DNA of 64,000 nt from Pseudomonas sp. 8O (GTDB taxonomy: Bacteria > Pseudomonadota > Gammaproteobacteria > Pseudomonadales > Pseudomonadaceae). The notes under the pieces are model-generated. The model saw nothing but the letters and a program-made list of their open reading frames with translations, did no database searches and was not told where the DNA came from. A program made the position numbers and the translations under genes. The stretch is taken from the NCBI RefSeq assembly GCF_902506495.1, contig NZ_LR733264.1, positions 434,001 through 498,000 on the forward strand, in the 5' to 3' direction. This document shows positions 28,936 through 38,983 of this stretch, piece by piece. How positions within the stretch are numbered: position 1 is the stretch's first letter; the number at the start of each line of letters is the position of its first letter.

Positions 28936-29640
28936 GTGAACAAGAAGTGGCTTGCCACTATGCTGGCAACGGCGGTGTTGAGTGGTTGCAGTACGGTGCC
29001 GCAGGGTTCGATCCCGGTGATCGACGCCGGCTCTCCGCTGTCTTCGGGCGGGGCTGGCCCGGCGACTGGTCCGGGGCCTGCAGCTGCACCGCAGCGTATC
29101 GAGGAAGATTCCGGTGTAGTTGTGATGGTGCCGCAGGGAGCTGTCTCGACGCCGTTGCAGACCGACTCTCAGCCGATCACCTCCAGTGGCGGACTGACCT
29201 TCGACCCGCCCGTGCCCAGTCAACCGTCTGCACCGAGCCAGGGCAGCTTCGGCTCTTCGGCGCCGAGCATGCCTAGCGGCATTCCCAGTGGCGGCGGCCT
29301 GGCTGCAGACGAGCAACTGGATGGCCCGGTTCTCGCGCTGCTGACCACCGCTCAACAGCAGCAGGGCGGTGGCGATCTGAATGGCGCCGCCTCCAGTCTG
29401 GAGCGTGCCCAGCGCATCGCGCCGCGTGAGCCGCAGGTGCTTTACCGTCTTGCCGAGGTTCGCCTGGCGCAGGGCGATGCTGCCCAAGCCGAGCAGTTCG
29501 CCCGTCGTGGCCTGACTTACGCCAACGGTCGTCCGGCGTTGCAAGCCAGTCTGTGGGACCTGATCGCGCAGGCTCGCGAGCGTCAGGGGGATCCTGCTGG
29601 TGCTGCCCAGGCCCGTGAACGCGCACGAGTCAACCTCTGA
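28936..29640 (+). CDS. lpoP: LpoP-like lipoprotein activator of PBP1B
   Basis: A 234-residue outer-membrane lipoprotein. GTG start (after AAGAGGATTG), signal KKWLATMLATAVLSGC with lipobox LSGC, then a long low-complexity Pro/Ser/Gly/Gln linker (about 20-125). A C-terminal TPR-like domain follows (DLNGAASSLERAQRIAPREP, VLYRLAEVRLAQGDAAQAEQFARRGL). In Pseudomonas, LpoP with TPR repeats activates PBP1B in place of LpoB, and it lies beside ponB as here. The flexible linker would let it reach through the wall. Confidence 0.88.
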   Translation: MNKKWLATMLATAVLSGCSTVPQGSIPVIDAGSPLSSGGAGPATGPGPAAAPQRIEEDSGVVVMVPQGAVSTPLQTDSQPITSSGGLTFDPPVPSQPSAPSQGSFGSSAPSMPSGIPSGGGLAADEQLDGPVLALLTTAQQQQGGGDLNGAASSLERAQRIAPREPQVLYRLAEVRLAQGDAAQAEQFARRGLTYANGRPALQASLWDLIAQARERQGDPAGAAQARERARVNL

Positions 29641-29969
29641 TGGATGCTCGCGCAAGCGCACTGGCCGAACACCTGCTGCTGATCGAGCGTGAGTTGCGTG
29701 TGCAGGGTTGGTGGCAGGAGGAGGCTCCGAGCGCCGAGGCCCTGGCCAGCCCGGAACCGTTCTGCGTCGATACGCTGGCGTTCGAGCAATGGCTGCAGTG
29801 GATTTTTCTGCCGCGTATGAAGGTTCTGCTGGAAACCGGCGCCGCGTTGCCCTCGGTATCAGGCATTCAGGCCATGGCAGAGATGGTCTATCAGCAGCAG
29901 CCGAGCACTGCGCGTCGGTTGCTTGAGCTGCTCGGCGAGTTCGATCGCCTACTTACGCGCACGCCTTGA
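29640..29969 (+). CDS. YqcC family protein (DUF446)
   Basis: A 109-residue acidic helical protein matching the YqcC/DUF446 pattern: ELRVQGWWQEEAPSAEALASPEPFCVDTLAFEQWLQWIFLPRM in order, then QQQPSTARRLLELLGEFDRLL. Function unknown; in other bacteria it lies near pseudouridine synthase truC. Starts inside the TGATG overlap with lpoP, so it is translationally coupled to it. Its stop codon lies in the hairpin that ends the unit. Confidence 0.85.
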   Translation: MDARASALAEHLLLIERELRVQGWWQEEAPSAEALASPEPFCVDTLAFEQWLQWIFLPRMKVLLETGAALPSVSGIQAMAEMVYQQQPSTARRLLELLGEFDRLLTRTP

Positions 29970-29981
29970 GGGCGTGCGCGT
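29955..29981. terminator. Hairpin between convergent yqcC-like and DUF4124 genes
   Basis: ACGCGCACGCC-TTGAG-GGCGTGCGCGT, an 11-bp stem that includes the stop codon of the left gene and ends 7 bp before the stop of the right gene. It could terminate both directions; no clear U-tract. Confidence 0.65.
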
Positions 29982-29987
29982 CGTCCA

Positions 29988-30422
29988 TTATTTGCAGTTT
30001 TCTGCGATGGACTTTTTCAGCTCGGTGATGCGTTCCTGCCGTTCGTTCTCGTCAATGCGGCGAACCTCGCCACCGTCCTCGATGCGCAGGCGAGGATTGT
30101 TTTCCAACTGAGCCAGGTTGGTGCGGGCGTTCTCACAGTACTGCCTGCGCTCGGCTTCCTGCTTCGCGACATCTTCCTTGACCTTCTTGTCGATGGCAGC
30201 CTGTTCGGGGTCGAGCTGCTCTTCGATGCTCGGCGCCGGTGTGCTGGGCGCCTGACGGGGAGGTGGGGCGGCGGTATTGATGGTCGTGGCTTCTTGGCCT
30301 TGCGGAGGTTGCGCGCCGAAATGGGTCACGCCTTGGTCATCTACCCACTTGTAAACCTGGCTGGCCATGGCGGCCGTGCTCAAAGCGAGCATCAGGGTGC
30401 CAGTAAGAATCATGTGGCGCAT
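29988..30422 (-). CDS. DUF4124 domain exported protein
   Basis: A 144-residue protein with a signal peptide (MRHMILTGTLMLALSTAAMA) and then the DUF4124 core QVYKWVDDQGVTHFGAQPP. A proline-rich linker and a charged helical C-terminus (EEQLDPEQAAIDKKVKEDVAKQEAERRQYCENAR in pieces) follow. Two cysteines in the tail could form a disulfide. Periplasmic or envelope role, unknown. ATG 30422 has AAGGAAAC upstream and gives a clean signal; the longer frame does not. Confidence 0.88.
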   Translation of the reverse strand: MRHMILTGTLMLALSTAAMASQVYKWVDDQGVTHFGAQPPQGQEATTINTAAPPPRQAPSTPAPSIEEQLDPEQAAIDKKVKEDVAKQEAERRQYCENARTNLAQLENNPRLRIEDGGEVRRIDENERQERITELKKSIAENCK

Positions 30423-30823
30423 GCTGTTTCCTTTATCGAGAGCGGCGGTACTGAAGGTTACTATAACCAAAAGTCGGCAATCTTCATTCTGCGCTGCGTC
30501 ACAGCAGCAGGTTGAATAATAGGTTAGCCATCTCTTGACTTGCCCTCGCCGAACCCGAACAATCCAGCCTTCCCCCGTAGTGGAGTCCGCCGCAAGCGTC
30601 CTCCAGCTCGGGGAAAAGAGGCGCTACCCGCGCCGAACCGTGACACCCGCAACGCGTTACCTCGCGCTGGGAGGGTCGGCCCCGCAAGACCATGGGCTGC
30701 TCCGTTACTCGTCAAGCTGATGTTCCGAATCCACGATCACCGTCGTGCGTGTCCGCTGACAGTAAGACCTACTTAGGGCTACCCGTTGTCGGGTGGCATA
30801 CTGGCGTTCAAGAGGTGAACAAC
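30423..30823. promoter_or_regulatory. Long leader/promoter region between DUF4124 gene and ilvI
   Basis: This 400-bp gap is the divergent control region. A candidate plus-strand promoter is TTGACT (30535-30540), 17 bp, then AACAAT, which would give an ilvI leader of about 250 nt. No leader peptide rich in Leu, Val or Ile is apparent. A short frame at 30720-30776 ([18 protein letters not shown]) lacks the residue runs expected of an attenuator. Confidence 0.45.
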
Positions 30824-32548
30824 GTGGAGCTTTTATCCGGCGCTGAAATGGTCGTCCGCTTCCTGCGTGACGAAGGCGTTAAGCATATCTATGGGTACCC
30901 CGGTGGTGCTCTCCTGCATATTTACGATGCCCTGTTCAAAGAACCGGAAGTGACTCACATTCTGGTCCGTCATGAACAGGCAGCGACCCATATGGCTGAC
31001 GGCTATGCCCGCGCCACCGGCAAGGCCGGTGTGGTGCTGGTGACCTCTGGCCCCGGCGCGACCAATGCCATCACCGGTATTGCCACCGCCTACATGGACT
31101 CCATTCCGATGGTGGTGATCTCCGGCCAGGTGCCGAGCGCCATGGTCGGCACCGATGCCTTCCAGGAAACCGACATGGTCGGTATTTCCCGTCCGATCGT
31201 GAAGCACAGCTTCATCATCAAGCACCCGTCGGAAATCCCCGAAGTGCTGAAGAAGGCGTTTTACCTCGCCGAATCCGGTCGTCCCGGTCCGGTCGTGGTC
31301 GACATTCCGAAGGACATGGGTGATCCCACCCAGAAGTTCGAGTACGTCTATCCGAAGAAGGTCAAGCTGCGTTCCTACAGCCCGGCGGTGCGTGGCCACT
31401 CCGGCCAGATCCGCAAGGCTGCCGAGATGCTCCTGGCCGCCAAGCGTCCCGTCATGTACTCCGGTGGTGGCGTGATCATGGGCGGTGCTTCTGCGCCGCT
31501 GACCGAGCTGGCGCAGATGCTCAACCTGCCGGTGACCAACACCCTGATGGGCCTTGGTGGCTACCCGGGTACCGACCGCCAATTCATCGGCATGCTCGGT
31601 ATGCACGGCAGCTACACCGCCAACCTGGCGATGCACCATGCCGACGTGATCCTGGCTGTCGGTGCGCGCTTCGATGACCGTGTGATCAACGGTGCGGCCA
31701 AGTTCTGCCCGAACGCCAAGATCATCCATATCGACATCGACCCGGCTTCGATCTCCAAGACCATCAAGGCCGACATCCCGATCGTTGGCCCGGTGGACAG
31801 CGTGCTGACCGAGATGGTCGCCATCCTCAAGGAAATCGGCGAAACCCCGAATAAGGACACCGTTGCCAGCTGGTGGAAGCAGATCGAAGAGTGGCGTGGT
31901 AGCGGCCGTCTGTTCCCTTACAACGAGGGCGACGGTTCGATCATCAAGCCGCAGACCGTGATCGAAACCCTGTGTGACGTGACCAAGGGCGATGCCTTCA
32001 TCACCTCCGATGTCGGTCAGCACCAGATGTTCGCTGCGCAGTATTACCGATTCAACAAGCCCAATCGCTGGATCAACTCCGGCGGCCTGGGCACCATGGG
32101 CTTCGGTTTCCCTGCTGCGATGGGCATCAAGCTGAACTTCCCGGAAGCCGACGTGGCGTGCGTCACCGGCGAGGGCAGCATCCAGATGAACATCCAGGAG
32201 CTGTCGACCTGCCTGCAGTACGACCTGCCGGTGAAGATCGTCAACCTGAACAACGGCACCCTCGGCATGGTTCGCCAATGGCAGGACATGCAGTACAACA
32301 GCCGTTATTCGCACTCCTACATGGAGTCGCTGCCGGACTTCGTCAAACTGGCTGAGGCCTATGGCCATGTCGGCATGCGCATCACTTCGCTGAAGGACCT
32401 CAAGCCCAAGCTGGAGGAAGCCTTCGCCCTGAAGAATCGCCTGGTGTTCCTCGACATCGCGGTGGATTCCAGCGAGCACGTCTACCCGATGCAGATCAGA
32501 GACGGTGCGATGCGTGACATGTGGCTGAGCAAGACGGAGCGGACCTAA
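30824..32548 (+). CDS. ilvI: Acetolactate synthase, large subunit
   Basis: Catalytic subunit making acetolactate or acetohydroxybutyrate, the first common step to valine, leucine and isoleucine. The 574 residues show [34 protein letters not shown] with the catalytic glutamate, the FAD/substrate loops, and the TPP-Mg motif GEGSIQMN...[18 protein letters not shown] start at 30824 with AGAGGTG upstream gives the family N-terminus [10 protein letters not shown]; the frame is open further upstream without homology. ilvH follows after one base. Confidence 0.96.
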   Translation: MELLSGAEMVVRFLRDEGVKHIYGYPGGALLHIYDALFKEPEVTHILVRHEQAATHMADGYARATGKAGVVLVTSGPGATNAITGIATAYMDSIPMVVISGQVPSAMVGTDAFQETDMVGISRPIVKHSFIIKHPSEIPEVLKKAFYLAESGRPGPVVVDIPKDMGDPTQKFEYVYPKKVKLRSYSPAVRGHSGQIRKAAEMLLAAKRPVMYSGGGVIMGGASAPLTELAQMLNLPVTNTLMGLGGYPGTDRQFIGMLGMHGSYTANLAMHHADVILAVGARFDDRVINGAAKFCPNAKIIHIDIDPASISKTIKADIPIVGPVDSVLTEMVAILKEIGETPNKDTVASWWKQIEEWRGSGRLFPYNEGDGSIIKPQTVIETLCDVTKGDAFITSDVGQHQMFAAQYYRFNKPNRWINSGGLGTMGFGFPAAMGIKLNFPEADVACVTGEGSIQMNIQELSTCLQYDLPVKIVNLNNGTLGMVRQWQDMQYNSRYSHSYMESLPDFVKLAEAYGHVGMRITSLKDLKPKLEEAFALKNRLVFLDIAVDSSEHVYPMQIRDGAMRDMWLSKTERT

Positions 32549-32549
32549 G

Positions 32550-33041
32550 ATGCGACACATCATTTCCCTGCTGCTGGAAAACGAGCCGGGCGCTCTGTCG
32601 CGCGTGGTTGGTCTTTTCTCCCAGCGTAACTACAACATCGAAAGCCTCACCGTTGCGCCAACCGAGGATCCGACGCTGTCGCGTCTGACCCTCACTACCG
32701 TTGGTCAGGATGAGGTGATCGAGCAGATCACCAAGAACCTCAACAAGCTGGTCGAGGTGGTCAAGCTGGTCAATCTGTCGGAAAGCGCCCACATCGAGCG
32801 CGAGCTGATGCTGGTGAAGATCAAGGCCACCGGCGCTCAGCGTGCCGAGGTCAAGCGTACTACCGACATCTTCCGCGGCCAGATCGTGGATGTGACCAGC
32901 AGCGTCTACACCGTGCAGCTGACCGGTACCACCGACAAGCTGGACAGCTTCATTCAGGCCGTCGGTACTGCGTCGATCCTGGAAACTGTACGCAGTGGTG
33001 TCACGGGCATCGCGCGCGGCGACAAGGTACTGAGTATCTGA
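32550..33041 (+). CDS. ilvH: Acetolactate synthase, regulatory small subunit
   Basis: Activates IlvI and confers valine feedback inhibition. The 163 residues begin with an ACT domain (MRHIISLLLENEPGALSRV ... NIESLTVAPTEDPTLSR). The C-terminal half follows with RELMLVKIKA and VQLTGTTDKLDSFI. A strong terminator follows the stop. Confidence 0.97.
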   Translation: MRHIISLLLENEPGALSRVVGLFSQRNYNIESLTVAPTEDPTLSRLTLTTVGQDEVIEQITKNLNKLVEVVKLVNLSESAHIERELMLVKIKATGAQRAEVKRTTDIFRGQIVDVTSSVYTVQLTGTTDKLDSFIQAVGTASILETVRSGVTGIARGDKVLSI

Positions 33042-33055
33042 TCGCTGTGGCGAAC

Positions 33056-33083
33056 AAAACCCCGCTTGGTGCGGGGTTTTTTA
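33056..33083 (+). terminator. Terminator of ilvI-ilvH
   Basis: ACCCCGC-TTGGT-GCGGGGT stem followed by TTTTTA; also precedes the convergent ilvY stop. Confidence 0.92.
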
Positions 33084-33093
33084 TTGCTCGAAT

Positions 33094-33975
33094 TCAGCGT
33101 TGGCGATTCCAGAAGGCCGCGATCAGCGGATCCTTGAGGCGCTTTTCCAGTGCGAACAGACCAATGTCATAGGCGGTGAGCGGTGGCTGGATATCGTAGA
33201 TACGGATGCGGGCAGTCAGCGGGCTGTTGTCCAGCACGATCTGTGGCACCACCCCGATACCGAAGCCCAGACTGACCATGCTGACGATCGCTTCGTTGCC
33301 GCTGACCTGGGCATAGATGCGCGGTTTGATGTTGTGGCTTTTCAGCCAGCGGTCGGTGCGTGTCCGGGCCAGGCCTTCCTCGGAGAGAATCATCGGCACG
33401 TCCTTCCATCTCTCCGAAGTTGGGTTGCGCAGTTGTTCTTCGTTCAACAACTGGGGAGCCTGTGGACCGATGAAGCGCAATTCCGAGCGCGTGATCGACT
33501 GAAACTCCACTCCGCTCGGCAGGCTGTCGGGGAGGGCGCCAATGGCCAGGTCCTCCAGTCCTTGCTGCACCCGTTCGACGGCTTTCGCCGGGTCGCCGGT
33601 ATGCAGTTTCATTTCGATGCGTGGGTAGTCCTGGCGAAAGCTGCTGAGAATGTCATAGAGGAAGCTGTAGCTTGCCGTGACCGAGCAATACAGCGACAGC
33701 TCGCCGTGCAGATTCAACTGGTCCTGCATGAAGGTCTGGCGAATCGCCTGCCAACCATTGATGACCTCGCTCGCGTATTCGCGAAACTGCTGGCCCTCGC
33801 GAGTCAGGCGGACCGAGCGGTTGTCGCGTACGAACAGCGCGGCACCGAGTTCGTCCTCGAGCTGTTTGATGCTGCGGCTGAGCGCGGAAGGGCTGACGTG
33901 CTGTTCGCGGCTGGTTCGACCGAAGTGCAGGTTGTCTGCCAGGGAGAGAAAAAGCCTGAGGGAATGGCTGTCCAT
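33094..33975 (-). CDS. ilvY: IlvY-like LysR-family regulator
   Basis: A 293-residue LysR protein with an N-terminal winged helix-turn-helix (about 1-60: HFGRTSREQHVSPSALSRSIKQLEDELG). A C-terminal ligand-binding domain follows, with LSLYCSVTASYSFL, IGALPDSLPSGVEF and the VSLGFGIGVVP switch region. In E. coli, IlvY senses acetolactate/acetohydroxybutyrate and activates the divergent ilvC. Here too it is transcribed away from ilvC, which strongly supports the name. It interrupts the ilvH-ilvC succession known from P. aeruginosa. Confidence 0.93.
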   Translation of the reverse strand: MDSHSLRLFLSLADNLHFGRTSREQHVSPSALSRSIKQLEDELGAALFVRDNRSVRLTREGQQFREYASEVINGWQAIRQTFMQDQLNLHGELSLYCSVTASYSFLYDILSSFRQDYPRIEMKLHTGDPAKAVERVQQGLEDLAIGALPDSLPSGVEFQSITRSELRFIGPQAPQLLNEEQLRNPTSERWKDVPMILSEEGLARTRTDRWLKSHNIKPRIYAQVSGNEAIVSMVSLGFGIGVVPQIVLDNSPLTARIRIYDIQPPLTAYDIGLFALEKRLKDPLIAAFWNRQR

Positions 33976-35118
<1,143 letters not shown>

Positions 35119-35137
35119 GGTCTGCGATGTGCGAAAG

Positions 35138-35162
35138 AACGCGGCTATATGCCGCGTTTTTT
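35138..35162 (+). terminator. Terminator of ilvC
   Basis: AACGCGGC-TATAT-GCCGCGTT stem followed by TTTTTT, 20 bp after the ilvC stop. Confidence 0.92.
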
Positions 35163-35265
35163 CATTCTGTGGCGAGGCTTCTGGTATAAAGCCAGCTCGA
35201 TGAGCGGCGAACTGAGTTCAGTCGCCCCGTTCGAAATTCGTCAAACCCGTTGCAAGGTGCTGTTC

Positions 35266-36081
35266 ATGAGTGAAGGTCCCGAGGATCAAAAGCCGGCTGG
35301 CGACAACCTGGAAAGCCTGCTGCCGATCGACGAGCACATAGAGGAAGAGCAGGACGCGGAAGGGCGCAAGGTGCGTCACCGTGGCATCTACCTGCTGCCC
35401 AATCTGTTCACCACGGCAAACCTGTTCGCCGGTTTCTACTCCATCATCAACGCGATGAATGGCAATTTCTACGTGGCTGCCGCCGCGGTGTTCGTCGCCA
35501 TGGTGCTCGACGGTCTGGATGGTCGCGTGGCGCGCCTGACCAACACGCAAAGTGCATTCGGCGCCGAGTACGATTCGCTCTCGGACATGGTGGCTTTCGG
35601 CGTTGCACCGGCTCTGCTCGCATTCGAATGGGCGCTGGGTAGCATGGGCAAGGTGGGCTGGATGGTCGCCTTCATCTATGTCGCTGGCGCGGCATTGCGC
35701 CTGGCGCGCTTCAATACGCAGATCGGCAGCGTCGACAAGCGCTACTTCATCGGTCTGGCCAGTCCGGCTGCCGCGGGTGTCGTTGCCGGAACGGTCTGGG
35801 CATTCAGCGACTTCGGCATCAAGGGCTCGAACATGTCCTTCGCCGTGGCGCTGCTCGTTGCCGCCGCTGGCTGCCTGATGGTCAGTAACATCAAGTACTA
35901 CAGCTTCAAGGACCTGGACCTGAAGGGGCGCGTGCCCTTCGTGGCCATTCTGGCCGTGGTGTTGGTGTTCGCGGTGGTGTTCAGCGACCCACCCCGTATC
36001 CTGCTGCTGATCTTCCTGGCTTATGCGGCTTCCGGCCCGATCCAGTACCTGCTGCAATTGCGTCGTCGAAAATCTGTCTGA
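35266..36081 (+). CDS. pssA: CDP-diacylglycerol-serine O-phosphatidyltransferase
   Basis: Makes phosphatidylserine, precursor of phosphatidylethanolamine, at the inner membrane. The 271 residues have an acidic N-terminal tail, several membrane helices and the CDP-alcohol phosphotransferase motif D-G-x2-A-R-x8-G-x3-D-x3-D (starting about residue 86). This is the type II enzyme. ATG 35266 follows AAGGTG and gives a tail like the Pseudomonas proteins (NLESLLPIDEHIEE); the frame continues upstream into the ilvC terminator. Confidence 0.94.
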   Translation: MSEGPEDQKPAGDNLESLLPIDEHIEEEQDAEGRKVRHRGIYLLPNLFTTANLFAGFYSIINAMNGNFYVAAAAVFVAMVLDGLDGRVARLTNTQSAFGAEYDSLSDMVAFGVAPALLAFEWALGSMGKVGWMVAFIYVAGAALRLARFNTQIGSVDKRYFIGLASPAAAGVVAGTVWAFSDFGIKGSNMSFAVALLVAAAGCLMVSNIKYYSFKDLDLKGRVPFVAILAVVLVFAVVFSDPPRILLLIFLAYAASGPIQYLLQLRRRKSV

Positions 36082-36102
36082 CGCTGCTGTAATTTCCTCT
36101 GC

Positions 36103-36145
36103 GCTCCGTGGTCTACAGTTCGTTTCTCGAACTGTAGTCGCGGAG
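36103..36145. promoter_or_regulatory. Symmetric element upstream of msrP
   Basis: CTACAGTTCG-TTTCT-CGAACTGTAG, a perfect 10-bp inverted repeat, flanked by CTCCG and CGGAG that extend the symmetry. It lies 13 bp before the msrP ATG. No U-tract follows, so an operator or an mRNA leader hairpin is likelier than a terminator. Confidence 0.5.
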
Positions 36146-36150
36146 TCGTT

Positions 36151-37161
36151 ATGCTCATCCGAGTTCCTCCTTCCTCTCGGGCCCTCGAGTCCGAAGTCAC
36201 CCCCGAGTCGGTCTATCTCTCTCGTCGCAAGCTGATGCAGGGCTCGTTGGCGCTGGCGGCCATGGCTGCTATGCCGGGTCTGGCCAGTGCTGACGCTCAA
36301 GGTGTCTATGCCGATGTTGAGCCGTCGAAGGCACCGGGGTGGTTCGACGAGAAGCTGGCAGGCGCACGCTGGCAAGCAATCACTGCCAAGGGTGAAAGCA
36401 TCACGCCCTTCAAGGATGCCACGCACTACAACAACTTCTATGAGTTCGGCACGGGTAAGGGCGACCCTGCAGCCAATGCCGGCAAGCTGCAGGTCGAGCC
36501 CTGGACGGTAATGGTCGATGGCGAGGTGAGCAATCCGGGGCGCTATTCCATCGAGGATCTGGTCAAGCCGCATGCATTCGAAGAGCGCATCTACAGGCTG
36601 CGCTGCGTCGAGGCCTGGTCCATGGTCATACCCTGGCTGGGCTTTCCTTTGGCTGATCTGCTCAAGCAGGTCGGGCCAACCTCGGCGGCGCGCTATGTGC
36701 GCTTCGAAACGCTGGTCGATCCTGAGCGCATGCCGGGCCAGCGCTCGGGTTTTTCGCTGATCGATTGGCCCTATGTCGAGGGGTTGCGTCTGGATGAGGC
36801 CATGCACCCGTTGGCTTTCATGGCCGTCGGCATGTACGGACGTGTTTTGCCTAACCAGAACGGGGCTCCCTTGCGCCTGGTAGTGCCTTGGAAGTACGGG
36901 TTCAAGAGCATCAAGTCCATTGTGCGTATCAGTTTGGTAAGTGAGGCACCCCAAACCACCTGGGAGCGCATCGCGCCGAACGAGTATGGTTTCTACGCCA
37001 ACGTCAATCCGCAGGTGGACCACCCGCGTTGGTCGCAGGCGACCGAGCGGCGCCTGCCCAGTGGCCTGTTCAGTCCGAATGTGATCGATACCCGGATGTT
37101 CAATGGCTATGAGGAGGTCGCTGGTCTCTACACGGGGATGGATCTGGCGAGGTACTACTGA
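36151..37161 (+). CDS. msrP: Methionine sulfoxide reductase catalytic subunit MsrP
   Basis: Periplasmic molybdopterin enzyme that repairs oxidised methionines. The 336 residues carry a Tat signal ([24 protein letters not shown]). The oxidoreductase molybdopterin domain has the Mo-ligand cysteine in [14 protein letters not shown] (about C152), then [22 protein letters not shown]. The stop overlaps the msrQ start by one base (TGATG). Confidence 0.96.
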   Translation: MLIRVPPSSRALESEVTPESVYLSRRKLMQGSLALAAMAAMPGLASADAQGVYADVEPSKAPGWFDEKLAGARWQAITAKGESITPFKDATHYNNFYEFGTGKGDPAANAGKLQVEPWTVMVDGEVSNPGRYSIEDLVKPHAFEERIYRLRCVEAWSMVIPWLGFPLADLLKQVGPTSAARYVRFETLVDPERMPGQRSGFSLIDWPYVEGLRLDEAMHPLAFMAVGMYGRVLPNQNGAPLRLVVPWKYGFKSIKSIVRISLVSEAPQTTWERIAPNEYGFYANVNPQVDHPRWSQATERRLPSGLFSPNVIDTRMFNGYEEVAGLYTGMDLARYY

Positions 37162-37787
37162 TGCGCTACAGGCTCTGGCGTGTCGGCGTATTCCTGGCTG
37201 CATCGGTACCGCCGCTGTATTGGCTGTACTGCGCCGTCTTCAATCTGCTGGGGCCTGACCCCGGCAAGGTGCTGGTTGATAACCTGGGGCTCGGTGCTCT
37301 GATCCTTCTGCTGATCACCCTGGCGATGACGCCTTTGCAGCAGTTGACTCGCTGGGGAGGCTGGATTGCCGTGCGGCGACAGCTAGGGCTCTGGTGCTTT
37401 ACCTATGTCGTCCTGCATCTATCTGGCTATGCCCTGTTTATCGCCGGGTTGCGTGTGGAACTGGTGCTGCGCGATCTTTCCGAGCGGCCCTACATAATCG
37501 TGGGGGCATTGGCTTTTATTGGCTTGCTTGCCCTGGCGGTTACTTCCAATCGCTTCAGCATCAGAAAGCTGGGCCGTAAGTGGAAGACGCTGCATCGTCT
37601 GGTTTACGCCATCCTGCTGCTGGCCTTGCTGCATATGCTCTGGGTGGTGCGGGCTGATCTGGGGGAGTGGCTCGCTTACGCGTTGATCGGTGGCGCGCTG
37701 CTGCTGATGCGTCTCTCCGCTGTCGCGGGCGCATTACAGAGAGCAGGCGTCCTTTTTCGAGAGAATCCAAAGAAAATTGAAATATAA
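37161..37787 (+). CDS. msrQ: MsrQ, haem-binding membrane subunit
   Basis: Inner-membrane b-type cytochrome that passes electrons from the quinone pool to MsrP. The 208 residues have about six hydrophobic segments of the ferric-reductase-like fold. [41 protein letters not shown] hold the haem-ligand histidines. Coupled to msrP. Its last codons coincide with the A-rich tract just upstream of an rRNA-type promoter. Confidence 0.95.
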   Translation: MRYRLWRVGVFLAASVPPLYWLYCAVFNLLGPDPGKVLVDNLGLGALILLLITLAMTPLQQLTRWGGWIAVRRQLGLWCFTYVVLHLSGYALFIAGLRVELVLRDLSERPYIIVGALAFIGLLALAVTSNRFSIRKLGRKWKTLHRLVYAILLLALLHMLWVVRADLGEWLAYALIGGALLLMRLSAVAGALQRAGVLFRENPKKIEI

Positions 37788-37824
37788 GCTTGACGTGCAT
37801 TCTGCTGGCGGTAGAATGCGCGCC
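37770..37824 (+). promoter_or_regulatory. rRNA-P1-type promoter without an rRNA operon
   Basis: An A-rich UP-like tract AAAGAAAATTGAAATATAA is followed by TTGACG (37790-37795), 16 bp, TAGAAT (37812-37817) and a GC-only discriminator GCGCGCC. That is the layout of a stringently controlled rrn P1 or tRNA promoter. No rRNA or tRNA sequence follows. Confidence 0.75.
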
Positions 37825-38257
37825 ACTTCAGCGATGAAGCTCTTCAAAAACTTCTTGTTAATCAATAAGTTAAGTTTAAAAGAGGGGTTGCAAAGCGAGG
37901 TGAGGCGTGTAGAACGCGGTACAGAACGTTTTCGATAGTCATGGCATTGATCCTTGTCGGTGGGGTGGTGATGGATTGGCTTGCTAATCTTTTGTGCGCT
38001 AACCGTTTCCATGGAGCGAACTATATTGCGCAAAACATTAGCGCGCAAGATAAATAAATGGAAGATTTGGTTATATGCTTTCCGTTTATTGGAATAAGTG
38101 TGGAGTGAGGGTGTGCATAAGGTGGGTCCGCTCGAGCGGGGATTGAGAGGTATGTCGTCCCGCTGATGCGCTGTCTGCTAGCTGGTCGGCTGTCTGGGGC
38201 GCCATCTGTGGTAGGCTGTAGCGATTTTCATCGGTCCGTCGTTCGACAGGAGTGTCC
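37788..38257. other. Non-coding gap with rrn-leader remnant, msrQ-dsbC junction
   Basis: This 470-bp gap is AT-richer than its neighbours. After the P1-type promoter comes a boxA-like AGCTCTTCAAAAA (37838-37850) and then CTTGTTAATCAATAAGTTAAG, resembling the antitermination leader of Pseudomonas rrn operons. Neither 16S sequence nor tRNA is seen. The rest (about 37880-38250) holds no credible gene and no obvious family repeat. Confidence 0.6.
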
Positions 38258-38983
38258 ATGTCCCTGACCCGTATTTCCATTGCCCTGGCGCTTGCACTGG
38301 GCAGTAGTGCCACCCTGGCGGCTGATCCCGATCAGGTCATTCGTCAGACGCTGAAGTCGCTCGACGGCAGCTTGCCGATCGAGGCCATTGCCGAGAGCCC
38401 GATGCCCGGTGTCTATCAGGTTCAACTGCAAGGCGGTCGTCAGCTATACACCAGCGCTGATGGTCAGTTCCTGATTCAGGGCTATCTGTTCCAGGTCAAG
38501 GACGGCAAGGCCGTGAACCTGACCGAGATCGAAGAAAGCCGCGCCGTGGCCAAGCAGATCAACGCCATTCCGGCCAAGGAGATGGTGGTGTTCGCGCCGA
38601 AGGATCCGAAGACCCACATCACCGTGTTCACCGATACCGACTGTGGCTATTGCCAGAAACTGCATAGCGAAGTGCCGGAGCTCAATCGTCTGGGTGTCGA
38701 AGTGCGTTATGTCGCCTTCCCACGTCAGGGCCTGAACAGCCCTGCGGCCAAGGAGCTGGTCAGCGTCTGGTGTGCCAAGGATCAGCAGGACGCGATGAAT
38801 CGCGCCAAGACTCGCCAGAGCGTAGCCGATGCGTCCTGCGATAATCCGGTGGCCAAGCAGTACCAGCTCGGTCAGATGATCGGGGTCAATGGCACGCCGG
38901 CCATCGTTCTGGCTAACGGCAAGATGATTCCGGGTTACCAGCCGGCGCCGCAGCTGGCCAAGATTGCGCTGGAGTCGAACTAA
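38258..38983 (+). CDS. dsbC: Thiol:disulfide isomerase DsbC
   Basis: Periplasmic disulfide isomerase that reshuffles wrong disulfides, kept reduced by DsbD. The 241 residues have a signal peptide (MSLTRISIALALALGSSATLA), an N-terminal dimerisation domain (to about 85), and a thioredoxin fold with the active CGYC (129-132). The cis-proline is in GVNGTPAIV. ATG 38258 follows AGGAG; an in-frame GTG two codons earlier is less likely. The stop lies inside the left end of the palindromic element. Confidence 0.96.
   Translation: MSLTRISIALALALGSSATLAADPDQVIRQTLKSLDGSLPIEAIAESPMPGVYQVQLQGGRQLYTSADGQFLIQGYLFQVKDGKAVNLTEIEESRAVAKQINAIPAKEMVVFAPKDPKTHITVFTDTDCGYCQKLHSEVPELNRLGVEVRYVAFPRQGLNSPAAKELVSVWCAKDQQDAMNRAKTRQSVADASCDNPVAKQYQLGQMIGVNGTPAIVLANGKMIPGYQPAPQLAKIALESN

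Noticed and set aside
30720..30776. ilv leader peptide [18 protein letters not shown]
   Set aside because: It has no run of Leu, Val or Ile codons and no clear attenuator stem before ilvI.
35218..37203. 661-residue minus-strand frame across pssA and msrP
   Set aside because: It spans two well-supported plus genes and their control region, with no recognisable domain.
37825..38257. 16S rRNA or tRNA genes after the rrn-like promoter
   Set aside because: I searched by eye for a 16S start (AGAGTTTGATC) and a T-loop (GGTTCGAATCC) and found neither.
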